64,000 nt of DNA from Candidatus Sphingomonas phytovorans (GCA_029202385.1 CP119314.1:4763001-4827000); one strand, 5' to 3'; positions 25,217 to 34,849 are shown, numbered from the stretch's first letter. The notes: generated by a model not told the origin, from the sequence alone. A program made the numbers and translations.

Positions 25217-27019
25217 TCAGACGCCCTGCATCGTCTGGGTGAAGGTCAGCTCGATGAACTCGGCCGGATGGATCATCTGCACGGTGACGTTGACGATCAT
25301 GTAGCCGTTGAGCACGTCGAGCCCGCTCATCGTCTGCGGCACGCCGCACTGGACGGTGAAGGCATCGCTCGCCTTGTCGCCCATCAGGCCGCCGGCCTGC
25401 CAGAGACCGGTGAGGAAGTTCGAGATCGTCGCCGTGACGGTTGCCCAGGTGACGCCGTCATTGGCCGCGAAGACGAACTGCTGGAGCGCCTGCTTGATCG
25501 ACTGTTCGATATAGTTGAGCGTCCGGCGCACCTGGATGTAGCGATAGTCGAGGCTGTTGCCGTCAAGCGTGCGCGCACCCCAGACGACGGTGCCGCGATT
25601 GACCATCGCGCGCAGCACGTCGATCGCATTGCCGTTGAGCGGTGCGTTGAAGCCGCCTTGCTGATCGTCGGTGAGCAGCACCTTGGGCGCGGTGATTTCG
25701 TTGAGGGAGAAATTGGCCGGCGCGTTCCATACACCGCGCTGCGCATCGTTCTGGGTCCAGATACCGGCCATCACGCCGCTCGGCGGCACGACGTTGAGCT
25801 TGTCGGCGAGGATCTGCTGGATGTTGCCGAGCAGCGGCACGGCGTTGAGCAGATACTGGTCGAGCGACTTGATGCCCGCCGCGTCGGTGGGGGCCGTGTA
25901 GATCGCGTCGTTCGGCATCGATACGAACAGCTTGTCGGTCGTGCCGGTCGTGCCGGTGATATCCGCCGGCACCGTGTCGGGGGTCGCGGTGATATCTGCT
26001 TTCGCCACCGGGAAGGCGGCGGCGATGCGTGCCGCGATATTCACGAAATCGGTCGAATAATCGGTCTTGGTCTTGTCCTTCTCGTCGACCGTTGGCGGGT
26101 AAAGGCCGAGCAACTGAGTCGTCAGCAGGTTGTTCATGGTGGTGATGCTGTCGGTCGCGCCGGTCAGGCTGGTGTAGAGAACGTCGTTGCTGGTGAGGAG
26201 CGAGGATTCGAGCGCCGGGCCGTAGGACGCGCCATAGCTGAAATTGGCCGCAGCCGGCGCGATCGAGGTGTAGAGCGCGTTCGCCTGCTCCTGCATGCCG
26301 GCATAGTTCCAGTTCTCCGGGATGAGCGCGCCGGGCAGATCGAGGATCGCCACGCGGTCCTGCTGCTTGCCCGCCTGGTTGAGCATGTCGACCGCGACGG
26401 CGGCATAGCCGCTGGCGTCATAAGTGCCGTCTTCCTTGACCTTCACCAGCAGGCACGCGTCGGGAACCACGACCATCGTCGGACCCCGCGTGTCGGCGGC
26501 GACGGCGAGGCCGGACTGCAGCGTCTTCTGGTCCACGGGGGTCACCGTGCCGCCCGGCGTTACGCTCTGCGTGCCCCAGTAATTGCCGACCGAGACGACG
26601 AAGCAATTTCCGCCGCCATTGGCGTAGAATAATTGCATTGCCGAATAGAGGTTGAACTGGGCGGCGAACGATATCTTGTGGGTGCCGTCCTCGGTCGTTC
26701 CGACGACATAGTTCTTCGCGGTGGTCGTCTCGCCGTCCGAAGAGCCTGCTTCGAAATCATACACGGTGTCGGTGCCCGCGCCGACGATACCCTTGGTGTC
26801 GAACCCATAGCCGAAATAGCTGTAATAATCGGCCATGGAGCTGATCTCCACGGCCTGCATATACATCTGTTTGTTGTTCGAGGGGTTCTTGGCGGTCTCG
26901 GTATAGCCGACGAAGATCGGAACCGCGGTGGCGACCCCGACGATCGAAGGGGGGAAAGCCGCGAATTCGGTGACGTAAACGCCCGGTGTCTTCCGGTCTT
27001 TCTTGAGGCTCGTTGCCAT
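25217..27019 (-). CDS. eCIS contractile sheath protein
   Basis: 600 residues from ATG 27019 with GAGGAAAG upstream. The beginning, KTPGVYVTEFAAFPPSIVGVATAVPIFVGYTE (about 11-42), and the end, GYMIVNVTVQMIHPAEFIELTFTQTM, are diagnostic of phage-tail/eCIS sheath proteins; the C-terminal strand makes the handshake between subunits. A variable outer domain lies between about 90 and 350. Only one sheath gene is present, whereas Afp and PVC have several, so one protein must form the whole sheath. An ATPase of the ClpV type is not needed in this class; the AAA+ protein at 29052 is probably an assembly factor. Confidence 0.95.
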   Translation of the reverse strand: MATSLKKDRKTPGVYVTEFAAFPPSIVGVATAVPIFVGYTETAKNPSNNKQMYMQAVEISSMADYYSYFGYGFDTKGIVGAGTDTVYDFEAGSSDGETTTAKNYVVGTTEDGTHKISFAAQFNLYSAMQLFYANGGGNCFVVSVGNYWGTQSVTPGGTVTPVDQKTLQSGLAVAADTRGPTMVVVPDACLLVKVKEDGTYDASGYAAVAVDMLNQAGKQQDRVAILDLPGALIPENWNYAGMQEQANALYTSIAPAAANFSYGASYGPALESSLLTSNDVLYTSLTGATDSITTMNNLLTTQLLGLYPPTVDEKDKTKTDYSTDFVNIAARIAAAFPVAKADITATPDTVPADITGTTGTTDKLFVSMPNDAIYTAPTDAAGIKSLDQYLLNAVPLLGNIQQILADKLNVVPPSGVMAGIWTQNDAQRGVWNAPANFSLNEITAPKVLLTDDQQGGFNAPLNGNAIDVLRAMVNRGTVVWGARTLDGNSLDYRYIQVRRTLNYIEQSIKQALQQFVFAANDGVTWATVTATISNFLTGLWQAGGLMGDKASDAFTVQCGVPQTMSGLDVLNGYMIVNVTVQMIHPAEFIELTFTQTMQGV

Positions 27020-27062
27020 GACGTTGCTTTCCTCTTGCGGTTAGGCGGCCGAAGTCGCCGGG

Positions 27063-28307
27063 TCAGACATAAACAAACATTTCCGAGGTACCTGTCGTGC
27101 TCTCACCAACAGGGCCGGGCCAGACGGGCGTCCCGGGCGCCACCGGCAGCGGCGCCACGAGGATCGCATTGTTCTGGCCGCTCGCATCGCGTCGCTGGCC
27201 GGTGAGATGGAATCGCTGCCCGGATTTCTGGCGGAGCGGCAGCAGATCGCTGGTCCTGAACAGGATCGCGGCGGACCCGTCCGGCAACAGCACTGGTTTC
27301 GGGTCCTGCTCGAACCGCGCATTCGATCCGTCGATGCGCAGATCGTTCAGGCGCGACCCGGGAACCTGGGAGACGATGTAATATTGCCAATAGGTATGAC
27401 GCGCGTCGAACGGCAGCCGATAGGCCAGTTCGCCGGTGGCGCCGAGCGGCGGATCCGATTCGAACAGCGGTGGAATCGGATAGATTCCGTCGCTTTCCGG
27501 CGTCGGCTGCGTGAACAGCATGTCGAGCAGCACCATGCTCTCGCCATCGGACGGGACATAGAGAACCTCGCGCGGGTAGGTGGGCGCCTTGATCGGATTC
27601 CCGTCCTTGCCCTGAAGCGAGATTGTGTAGAGATCATAGGGCAGGTCGCTGAGATCGACCGATACACGCTTCGGGGCGTCGATGCCGGTCGAGGCGAGCG
27701 CCGCCGGTTCGGTTCCGGGTGCGGGAATGACGACCGCACCCGAAATATCGCTTACGATCACACGGTGGGTTTCCGGCGGTACCGTCAGATTCAGCTCGTT
27801 GCCGACCACCGGGTGAAGCGCGTCGGCACCCATGAAATCGCCTTGCGACAGCAGGGCGACCGGATCGGGAGGACCGCCGGTGTCGCGCCGATGGGCGTCG
27901 AGGTTGCAGCCGAAGAGGTTGGCTCGCGACTGAGTCGTCTGGATCGGCAGCGCGGTGACGCCGACGAATTCCGCATTGGTGAGCAACAGGAGGAAGGTAA
28001 GCCTGCTCCAGAAGCCGTTCCGTCCCCCCGGATCCTGCGCTTCGTGCCGGAGATAGTCGATGATGTTGTGCAGGTCCTGGGGCTGATAGAAGACGCTGAA
28101 CCCGGCGCCTTCGTCCTTGAAGGCCATGCCGAGCGACGCGAGGATCTGGCTGGTCGAGGATGTCGGCGTCACTCGAAAGTCGGGGCACTTCCCTTCGTTC
28201 TGGGTATAATAATTATGAGTGATGGAGACGCTGAACAGCCGCCTGAAACGGTTGGCCGATTTCGGCGGCGCATAGGTGAACGATCGCGATGCCCCCGCTA
28301 TGCTCAT
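27063..28307 (-). CDS. Uncharacterised eCIS-associated protein (414 aa)
   Basis: ATG 28307 overlaps the DUF4255 stop in an ATGA junction and the gene ends 43 bases before the sheath start, so it belongs to the particle operon. Visible features: FSVSITHNYYTQ near 26-37, a predicted globular beta-rich body with no signal peptide or membrane segment, and an acidic, proline-rich middle. Similar genes of unknown role accompany the cap and sheath genes in other eCIS loci, as far as I recall. Its place between cap and sheath suggests a structural or assembly part at the distal end of the particle. I do not recognise an enzyme motif, and I assign no function. Confidence 0.7.
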   Translation of the reverse strand: MSIAGASRSFTYAPPKSANRFRRLFSVSITHNYYTQNEGKCPDFRVTPTSSTSQILASLGMAFKDEGAGFSVFYQPQDLHNIIDYLRHEAQDPGGRNGFWSRLTFLLLLTNAEFVGVTALPIQTTQSRANLFGCNLDAHRRDTGGPPDPVALLSQGDFMGADALHPVVGNELNLTVPPETHRVIVSDISGAVVIPAPGTEPAALASTGIDAPKRVSVDLSDLPYDLYTISLQGKDGNPIKAPTYPREVLYVPSDGESMVLLDMLFTQPTPESDGIYPIPPLFESDPPLGATGELAYRLPFDARHTYWQYYIVSQVPGSRLNDLRIDGSNARFEQDPKPVLLPDGSAAILFRTSDLLPLRQKSGQRFHLTGQRRDASGQNNAILVAPLPVAPGTPVWPGPVGESTTGTSEMFVYV

Positions 28308-28900
28308 AGCGAGGCGTCCGCGTCTGGTTCTTCCGAAATGCCGCCGCCGGCGACGGGATAGGTCCGCGCCCGCATCGCTGTCGACGCGAAGGGAAGCATC
28401 CGCAACTTGTAGAACACGCTTGGCAGGTATTTCGTGCCGAGCATGCCCATGACATAATTGACTTCGACAGGATCAAGGCTGGACATCTCGAAGGTTATCT
28501 TGTCGATTTCGATGGGAAGTTCGGGTGCGTTAGCCTGTGTGAACCACGGATTCTGCTGGAAGAAGGAAATGATGCGCGAAATGGCAGACAATCCATCTGA
28601 ATAGTTATGCGCTGCGAAGTTTGCCATGAAAACAAGGTGCAGATCTATGTAAATGGGTGGTTGCACGATGGCGTAGGCATCAGCTCCGGCCTTTGCAGAC
28701 GAGTAAGAACTAATAATGTTCTCACGCGTTATATTATAAAGAGTCATCACGACTTTGTCTCTGGTCGAGTCGTTGACCGAGCCATCATGATAAACGGTAC
28801 TGGTGAGCGAAACCCAATCGTCCCCACGTCGATCGAGATTTTGCATATACTCGTTGGCGAGCCTGCGGATGACTTCCAAGACTCCGCGTATGCTCGACAT
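28304..28900 (-). CDS. DUF4255 protein, probable eCIS tail terminator/cap (Afp16-like)
   Basis: 198 residues from ATG 28900 (TTG 28903 directly upstream is possible; GGAGGTG lies about 13 bases before the ATG). The DUF4255 pattern is visible: an N-terminal helix, VVMTLYNITREN, then PPIYIDLHLVFMANFAAHNYSDGLSAISRIISFFQQNPWF (about 85-125, typical of the family) and a C-terminal KYLPSVFYKLRMLPF. In Afp and PVC the related protein caps the sheath and tube and sets where polymerisation ends. Base composition is odd: positions 28381-28920 are about 49% G+C by hand count, against 60-67% in sampled neighbouring stretches, with many A/T-ending codons. Confidence 0.88.
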   Translation of the reverse strand: MSSIRGVLEVIRRLANEYMQNLDRRGDDWVSLTSTVYHDGSVNDSTRDKVVMTLYNITRENIISSYSSAKAGADAYAIVQPPIYIDLHLVFMANFAAHNYSDGLSAISRIISFFQQNPWFTQANAPELPIEIDKITFEMSSLDPVEVNYVMGMLGTKYLPSVFYKLRMLPFASTAMRARTYPVAGGGISEEPDADASL

Positions 28901-28963
28901 CAACTGATTTTTTACACCTCCAAGACAGGTGCGCAAGCGAGAGAAGCAACCGAATCTGTGTGA

Positions 28964-29010
28964 TTCCCGCTGGCATTCAGCGATGCGGCCGTGCGGCAAT
29001 CCAGCGGGAA
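28964..29010. promoter_or_regulatory. Perfect inverted repeat in the gap inside the eCIS operon
   Basis: TTCCCGCTGG at 28964-28973 and CCAGCGGGAA at 29001-29010 pair perfectly over a 27-base loop. They sit in the only gap above 100 bases inside the 21-kb injection locus, between the ATPase stop and the cap start. No T-run follows on the minus strand, so it is a weak terminator at best. It may bind a dimeric regulator or tune read-through from the tape-measure/ATPase part into the structural part. Confidence 0.45.
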
Positions 29011-29051
29011 GGATATGTCATTCAATGCAATGGGATATCGATAACGCTCGA

Positions 29052-30404
29052 TCAGTTGCCGAGATAATGTCCTTCCTTGCGAAGCTCCTCGCGGACTCCA
29101 CTCATGATATCGGCCAGTTCGATTGTCTGTGGTGAGCGTTCAACTGCAAGAAGGCAGGCATGGCGCAGGACATTGACTATCGCGCCGCCAGCCAATTCAT
29201 ATTTTGTTGCCAGCGCATTGAAGTCTACTTCTGCCGACACCGCGAAGCGCCCGGTGCAGAACATGTCCCGCCAGAGACGCAGCCGCGACGGCATATCGGG
29301 CATCGGGAACAGAATGGCGGACTGGAAACGGCGGGCAAAAGCTTCATCCATGTGGCTGCGCACATTGGTCGACAGAATCACCAGCCCCGGGAAATCCTCG
29401 AGTCGTTGCAGCAGATAGGCGATCTGCTGGTTGGCGGCGCGGTCATTGGCGCTGCTTGCATCGGTGCGGCGGCCGAACAGGGCCTCGGCCTCGTCGAAGA
29501 ACAGGATCCAGTTGCGATGCTGCGCCTGGTCGAACAGGCCTGCGAGATTCTTCTCGGTCTCGCCGATCCATTTGGAGACCACGCGCGACAGATCGACCCG
29601 ATAGACGGGTACGCCATGGTGCTTGCCCAGCAGGCTTGCGGTGAGTGTCTTGCCGGTGCCCGGCCCGCCATAGAAGAGGCTGCGATATCCCGGCTTCAAC
29701 CGGCCGCCCAGACCCCAATCGTCCAGCAGGGTATGCGAATGGCGAACCCAGCTCCCGATCATCTCGATCTGCGCCCGCGTGGCTGAATCGATGACCAGAT
29801 CGTCCCAGTCGAGCGGAGTGGTGATTCGCTCCGCGGGAAAGCCCTCGCCGGGCGGGAAGATATAGTCCTTCCCGGTCAGCAGTCGTTCCAGATACTCGCG
29901 TGACAGCCGCAACGGCCCGGCAGCGGGCGGCTCGTTGGGGTTTCGCTGATCGATCGTCAGGACGCCTTCCAGCAACAGCCTGTGCTCGGGTGCGAAAAGG
30001 TCTCGCGCGCGAATGCGTTCCGGCAGGTCGGTACCGGCAATGAGGAAGAGCGCGGTTTCGACGGTGGGCAGAAAGCCCGCATGCGACTGGTCGGTGACGC
30101 CGCCGAACTCGCTGAACCGTCGCCCGGTGGCCTGATTCTGCAGCAGGAAAGGATCGAGCACTTCCGGGGCGAGGTGCGGTACCAGCGCGAGCATCAGGAC
30201 CAGGCGTTCGCGCGGGTCAAGCGCCATGTCGCGGAGCAGGTGCGCATAGGGGCCCTTCGCATGCGTCAGGCCGGGTGGCTTCGGCATCTCCGCGACGGCC
30301 ATGTCAGCCGCGTCGCGATAGGCGGCGAAGCGCCGGGTCATCACCCGCTGGAACCAGGCCAGTTCGCGTTCGATGGCGTCGTGGTCGGACGGTGCCTTGG
30401 TCAT
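29052..30404 (-). CDS. AAA+ ATPase of eCIS (Afp15-like)
   Basis: 450 residues, starting 7 bases after the tape-measure stop. Walker A is GGPGTGKT at 246-253 and Walker [11 protein letters not shown] at 301-310 (Asp304, Glu305). [17 protein letters not shown] downstream supplies sensor 1 and the arginine-finger region. The N-terminal 190 residues form the winged-helix-like domain seen in eCIS ATPases. Proteins of this type are needed for particle assembly in Afp and PVC, probably helping sheath or tape-measure folding; they are not the sheath-recycling ClpV of T6SS. All catalytic motifs look intact. Confidence 0.93.
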   Translation of the reverse strand: MTKAPSDHDAIERELAWFQRVMTRRFAAYRDAADMAVAEMPKPPGLTHAKGPYAHLLRDMALDPRERLVLMLALVPHLAPEVLDPFLLQNQATGRRFSEFGGVTDQSHAGFLPTVETALFLIAGTDLPERIRARDLFAPEHRLLLEGVLTIDQRNPNEPPAAGPLRLSREYLERLLTGKDYIFPPGEGFPAERITTPLDWDDLVIDSATRAQIEMIGSWVRHSHTLLDDWGLGGRLKPGYRSLFYGGPGTGKTLTASLLGKHHGVPVYRVDLSRVVSKWIGETEKNLAGLFDQAQHRNWILFFDEAEALFGRRTDASSANDRAANQQIAYLLQRLEDFPGLVILSTNVRSHMDEAFARRFQSAILFPMPDMPSRLRLWRDMFCTGRFAVSAEVDFNALATKYELAGGAIVNVLRHACLLAVERSPQTIELADIMSGVREELRKEGHYLGN

Positions 30405-30411
30405 GGCGATC

Positions 30412-33400
30412 TCACCAGTTCACGTGCAGGGGCTGGGGCATCCAGCGATGATAGACGACGGCACGATTCCACGGAATCTGGTCGGTCAGTACGTCGACCG
30501 TCTTGCGTTCGACATCCAGCGTCCAGCGATTTTCTTCCCGGCGCAACCGCCCGTCGCGTTGCAGGAAGGTCTCGCGCAGGCCCGTGGGAGACGTGTTGCG
30601 AACGATCGTCCAGTTGCCGATCATCGCCCTGATCATCTCGTCGCAGATCGCCCGATCGCCGGCGTCGGGCACGATCGATCGCGCTACTGGCGCCGCTGCG
30701 TCAGCGCCGCACAACAGCTTGTTGAGAATGAGATCGGGCTCGGGCCGGTCGCACCGTTCGTCGACGAGATATTGCAGCAGATGAACGGCGCGCGAGATGG
30801 ATTCGATGCCGGTGATACGGGCAATCCCGTCGGCGCCGGCCGTCAGGACTCCAAGGCGCTCGAAGAAGTGCGGCAGGAACGGGTTGAACAGGACCAGCCC
30901 TGCATTCCGCACATAGGACATCGCACCGGTCTCCGTTGGCGGCGGCGGATCAGGTTCCACCCGCCGTTCCGCTTGTTGTTCCGCCCGGGCGGGAGGGCGG
31001 GGCGTTTCGGTCGCCTTGTCCCGTTGCAGCGCCGCGACGATATTCGCGTGCCCGCCCTGGCGTGCAACCAGGGTCGCCTGGGCGCGCAATCGCGGCGCAT
31101 TGTCCGGCACATCCTTCGCGACCGCGGCAATCAGCCGGGCTGCGATGGCGCGGGGCGTAGGGGTCTCCCGCTCCGCCAGGATGGTGAGGACGAGTGACCA
31201 TAGTTGCTCGCCATTGTCCGACGCGCCCGACGGCGCGGCCTGTCGCCGCGCTGTGGCGAGTACTATCGTCAGGTCGAGGACGAAACGCGCCCGTGCCGGT
31301 GCGATCCGGTGCACGATACGGGCGAGGATCTCGCCCGGCATGGCCGCGGCCCAGCGTGCCCTTGCTTCCGGGCGAGCCAGTCCGTCGCGCAGGGCGGTCT
31401 CGAGTGCCGGATCACCACGGTCGGCCATGTCGGCGAGCAGCCTCAACAGGCGGGCCAGCGTTGGCGGGTCGGCGGGCCCGGCGCCTGAAAGCCAGGCGAA
31501 CAGGATCGATCGATCTTTGCGGGCGGGAGGTGTCGGCGGTATCGCTTCAAGATCGGGGGGCATCGGCACGGGGCGGGCGAGGCGCGCCATGTCGAGCGCC
31601 GCGCCGGCCATCGCCGCGACGGCGGCGCGAATGCGCAGATCCTCAAGCGCGCGGCCGGTGAGACCGGCCGAAAGAGCGGCGAGTGGTCCGGAGGAGGCGA
31701 AGGCCCATGGCGCCAGGCGTTGGAGCAGCGCCGCGCCGTCGGCCGGCTTCATATGGGTGAGGATGCGGCGCAGGCGTGCCGAAACCAGTTCCGGATCGGG
31801 ATCGTCGAACAGTTTTCGCAGGACGGCAACGGTTTCTCCGGTCAGATCGCCGAGCAATGTGGCGATCCGTGCCTCTGGCGGTGTCCACCATGGCAGCGTG
31901 CCGCGGTCGAGCCAGTGAGTGAGCAGCGCGAGCCGATCATGGCGCTCGCCGGGCGCAACCGGCGCGTGGATCAACTCGGGGTCCTTGCCCAGGAGAACTG
32001 CATCGAGGATCCGCGTCCACGCGTCCGTCATGCTTCCACCCGGCCTGTCGGCGAGATGTCCGGCCAGGGCCGCCGCACGGACGACGAGGTCCGGCTGCAG
32101 CGCCTCCAGTATCTCTTCGGGCAGCATCCAGGCCAGAAGACGGTCGATCAGGACACGCGTTTCTCCTGACGCAGCGGCTGTGAGACGGCGGAGCAGCGCG
32201 GTGAAGCCGGCTGGGTCGCGATTCGCCGCTTCCGGCAGGCGTGGTCCGAGCGCAAGCGGCTGGCCGGTGCGCAGGAAATGCTCGGCAAAGCGCAGCAGCT
32301 GATCTGCCGGCATCTCGGCTGGCGCGTTGGTGGCGGTGGTCCCCTCGACAGGGCCGGCGGCGGTGATCGCGGCCAGCGATCGCCATTCTCCAAGCTCGCG
32401 AATCGAGACGCCATCGTGGCGGGCCAATCCCGCGATCAGCGCTCGCCGCATACCGGGCTGGTCAAGGCGGCTATCGCCCCGCGCCAGGGTCGCAAGGGCC
32501 AGCGTCCAGATCAGGTGGCGGAATTTGTCGGCGTCGAGGCGCACCAGCGGCGCAGCCGAATGCCAGCGCAGCAGCGAGGCAAGGTCGGGCTCGATGACGG
32601 CGGCATGAGCGCGGCCAAAGGCGCCGAGTGCCGCGACCAGCACGGTATCGTCCGATATCGCGATAACCCGCCGCAACAACCCGATGTCCCCGGCGAGCCA
32701 GCGGAGCAGACCCAGCTTGCCGGCGCCATCGGCCTGCGACAGCTGCCGCGCGAGGGCGGTTGGGTCGCCCGTTGTCCCGGCCACGGTTTCAGCGGTGGTT
32801 GGAACGGCCACCGGCTTGCCCTGCGAAAGCGCCCGCGCGAGGATCGAGTCGCGGGGCAATGTCGATCCGGCCTCTGCCAGCGAGGCGAGCAGCCGGGCAT
32901 GATCCGCGTCGATGGCCGGCGCCAGGTCGCGCAGGAGCTGCCTGAGCCAGGCAAGGCGATGGAAGGGGGGTGGCGGTTCGGCCAGCAGCGACCGCAACGC
33001 CAGTCGCCTGAGTTTCTGCTCGAACGCCGTATCGGAGAGGCCGAACAGGGATCGCCCGCGCTGCACCTTGGCGAGGTCATCGAGATCGGCCAGGATCGCT
33101 GCCGCGTGACCGGGGCGCAGGCGTTCCACGAGGCGCCGGAAATCGCTCGCCGAAAGTCCCTGGAGCAATGTCGCGACGGCGGTCTGATCCTGTCCGTGAC
33201 GCCGCAGGCCGGAAAGCAGCATCGCGACCTTGTCGGAATCGGCTGCCGGCTGGTCGCCCGGGGCGGTGGGTGGCAGGTCGGCGGCGAGATCCGCCACCGC
33301 CAGGGGAAGCGATCCGGCCGGCTGACGAAGGATGGCGAGGGTGCCAACCAGGGTTTCCAGCAGGAAGGCATAGGAAACGCCTCCGGCCGCGGCCAGGCCG

Positions 33401-34650
33401 CGCAGCAGGCGACGCAGCCAGCTCCGCCGGTTGAACTGGGTGCCGGCGTCGCGCAGCAGATAGCGGAGGACAAGCAGCCGCACCTGGCGTTCGAAGCCGG
33501 CGTCCGACAGCGCCAGCAGCGCGGCTTCGTGGTGCAGCAGGGTCAGGCCGTGGACATAGGCGATGATCAGCGCGGCATGCGCCGGCTCGAGCCGTTCGAC
33601 CAGCCAGGCGAAGGCTGGCGCGGTCAACCCGCGCACCAGCGCTTCCAGCGCGGCTGGATTGCCAACCGCCGCGCGCAACCGACCGAGCAGGGTTTCAAGG
33701 TCGGCGGTTTCGGCTCCGGCGGCTGGCTGGGCCGGCATGGGTGCGTCGGACAGCGTATCGGTGGCGGCATCGTCGCCACGGCGCGCGAAGAGATCCTCGA
33801 TCACCCCGGGCAGCGACCCTGTGATCGGCCGCTGTCGCCGGGTCCGGTGCAGCGCCTCGCGCAGCAACCCAAGCAACACCGGATAGGCGATGCCTTCAGC
33901 CACGGCGATGCCCTGGATCAGATGGTCGACAAAGGCGCGGCGATTCGATTGGGTCCCGGCGTCGCGCAGCAGGAATTCGAGTGTGAGCACCCAGAGGGCG
34001 CGACGTAGCACAGGCTCGGCGAGCGGCGCCGGCGTTTGCAGATACAATCGTCGCAGATCGGTATGATAGGTGAGGATGACGGCGACATCGATCGGTGCGA
34101 GGATGGTCAGCAGGGCCCGCAGATCTTCGGTCGTCGTTTGCAACACGAGCCGTTCGAGGGCGTGGCGATACCGGGCGAGCCGGCGCAGCGTTGCCACCAA
34201 CGCTCCGGGCTGTTCGGCGATCAGCTGCCTGAGCGAGCGGGCCGGATCGAACAGGTCGGCCGTGCTGTGGAACCGGGGGGCGCCATGGAGGAGATAGGTA
34301 TCGAAATCCTCGAGCCTGGCCTTTTCCATCGTCGCGCCGGGGGCGTCGTCGGCGGCGTGCCGCGCCGCGGCGACGGCATTGCCGATGGCCTCGGTCAGAG
34401 CGTGTTCCAGCGCAGCGCTGACCTCTTCTTCCATCCGCTCGGCGGCGATGCTGCCAAGATCGAGGTCGATCCGATCGAGCCTGAGGAGGAGGTCGACAGG
34501 GACGAGCGAATCGAGAATTCGTTCGAGCGCGGCGGGAAAGAGCGTGCGCGACATCTCTTCGGCGCGCGCGCGTAAATTCAACGCCGAGCCGAGGCCGGCG
34601 AGGTCGATGTCGAGGGTCAGGCGTTCGACATGATGCGGTCGCGGCGGCAT
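30412..34650 (-). CDS. Contractile injection system tape-measure protein, 1412 residues
   Basis: First gene of the operon, ATG 34650. The C-terminal 150 residues match the CIS tape-measure family: NAGLVLFNPFLPHFFERLGVL, then RAVHLLQYLVDE, LNKLLCG, NTSPTGLRETFLQRDG and PWNRAVVYHRWM. The N-terminus (HHVERLTLDIDLAGLG, later RLDRIDLDLGSI) is also typical. The middle is helical and contains at least three related modules of roughly 160-180 residues; each has a VERL-P-HAAxI segment, then LRDAGTQxNRRxxxxxLLRG and a Leu-rich helix. The protein fixes tube length during assembly. At 1412 residues, helical parts could span a long particle. No membrane segment or signal peptide is seen. Confidence 0.9.
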   Translation of the reverse strand: MPPRPHHVERLTLDIDLAGLGSALNLRARAEEMSRTLFPAALERILDSLVPVDLLLRLDRIDLDLGSIAAERMEEEVSAALEHALTEAIGNAVAAARHAADDAPGATMEKARLEDFDTYLLHGAPRFHSTADLFDPARSLRQLIAEQPGALVATLRRLARYRHALERLVLQTTTEDLRALLTILAPIDVAVILTYHTDLRRLYLQTPAPLAEPVLRRALWVLTLEFLLRDAGTQSNRRAFVDHLIQGIAVAEGIAYPVLLGLLREALHRTRRQRPITGSLPGVIEDLFARRGDDAATDTLSDAPMPAQPAAGAETADLETLLGRLRAAVGNPAALEALVRGLTAPAFAWLVERLEPAHAALIIAYVHGLTLLHHEAALLALSDAGFERQVRLLVLRYLLRDAGTQFNRRSWLRRLLRGLAAAGGVSYAFLLETLVGTLAILRQPAGSLPLAVADLAADLPPTAPGDQPAADSDKVAMLLSGLRRHGQDQTAVATLLQGLSASDFRRLVERLRPGHAAAILADLDDLAKVQRGRSLFGLSDTAFEQKLRRLALRSLLAEPPPPFHRLAWLRQLLRDLAPAIDADHARLLASLAEAGSTLPRDSILARALSQGKPVAVPTTAETVAGTTGDPTALARQLSQADGAGKLGLLRWLAGDIGLLRRVIAISDDTVLVAALGAFGRAHAAVIEPDLASLLRWHSAAPLVRLDADKFRHLIWTLALATLARGDSRLDQPGMRRALIAGLARHDGVSIRELGEWRSLAAITAAGPVEGTTATNAPAEMPADQLLRFAEHFLRTGQPLALGPRLPEAANRDPAGFTALLRRLTAAASGETRVLIDRLLAWMLPEEILEALQPDLVVRAAALAGHLADRPGGSMTDAWTRILDAVLLGKDPELIHAPVAPGERHDRLALLTHWLDRGTLPWWTPPEARIATLLGDLTGETVAVLRKLFDDPDPELVSARLRRILTHMKPADGAALLQRLAPWAFASSGPLAALSAGLTGRALEDLRIRAAVAAMAGAALDMARLARPVPMPPDLEAIPPTPPARKDRSILFAWLSGAGPADPPTLARLLRLLADMADRGDPALETALRDGLARPEARARWAAAMPGEILARIVHRIAPARARFVLDLTIVLATARRQAAPSGASDNGEQLWSLVLTILAERETPTPRAIAARLIAAVAKDVPDNAPRLRAQATLVARQGGHANIVAALQRDKATETPRPPARAEQQAERRVEPDPPPPTETGAMSYVRNAGLVLFNPFLPHFFERLGVLTAGADGIARITGIESISRAVHLLQYLVDERCDRPEPDLILNKLLCGADAAAPVARSIVPDAGDRAICDEMIRAMIGNWTIVRNTSPTGLRETFLQRDGRLRREENRWTLDVERKTVDVLTDQIPWNRAVVYHRWMPQPLHVNW

Positions 34651-34849
34651 GGCGGCTATTCCGACGCGGTTCGGGAACGCGGCGGCACGGATCGCAGGGT
34701 GGTCGGCCGCCGTTCCAATGAACCTACTTCCGTCTCCCTCTTGCCGCCGCCATGGAGGTGCCGGGAGGGCGGACCATATTCAGCCCGTCAGCGACCGTCG
34801 AGCCGATCGGGTCCAAGTTGGTTCTTCTTGTATGGCGGCGCGATGGAGA

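Noticed and set aside
13187..34650. Locus as type VI secretion system or prophage
   Set aside because: No TssJ, TssL, TssM or ClpV-type gene and no head, terminase, integrase or lysis gene; DUF4255, DUF5908, LysM-tube and CIS tape-measure proteins are eCIS markers.
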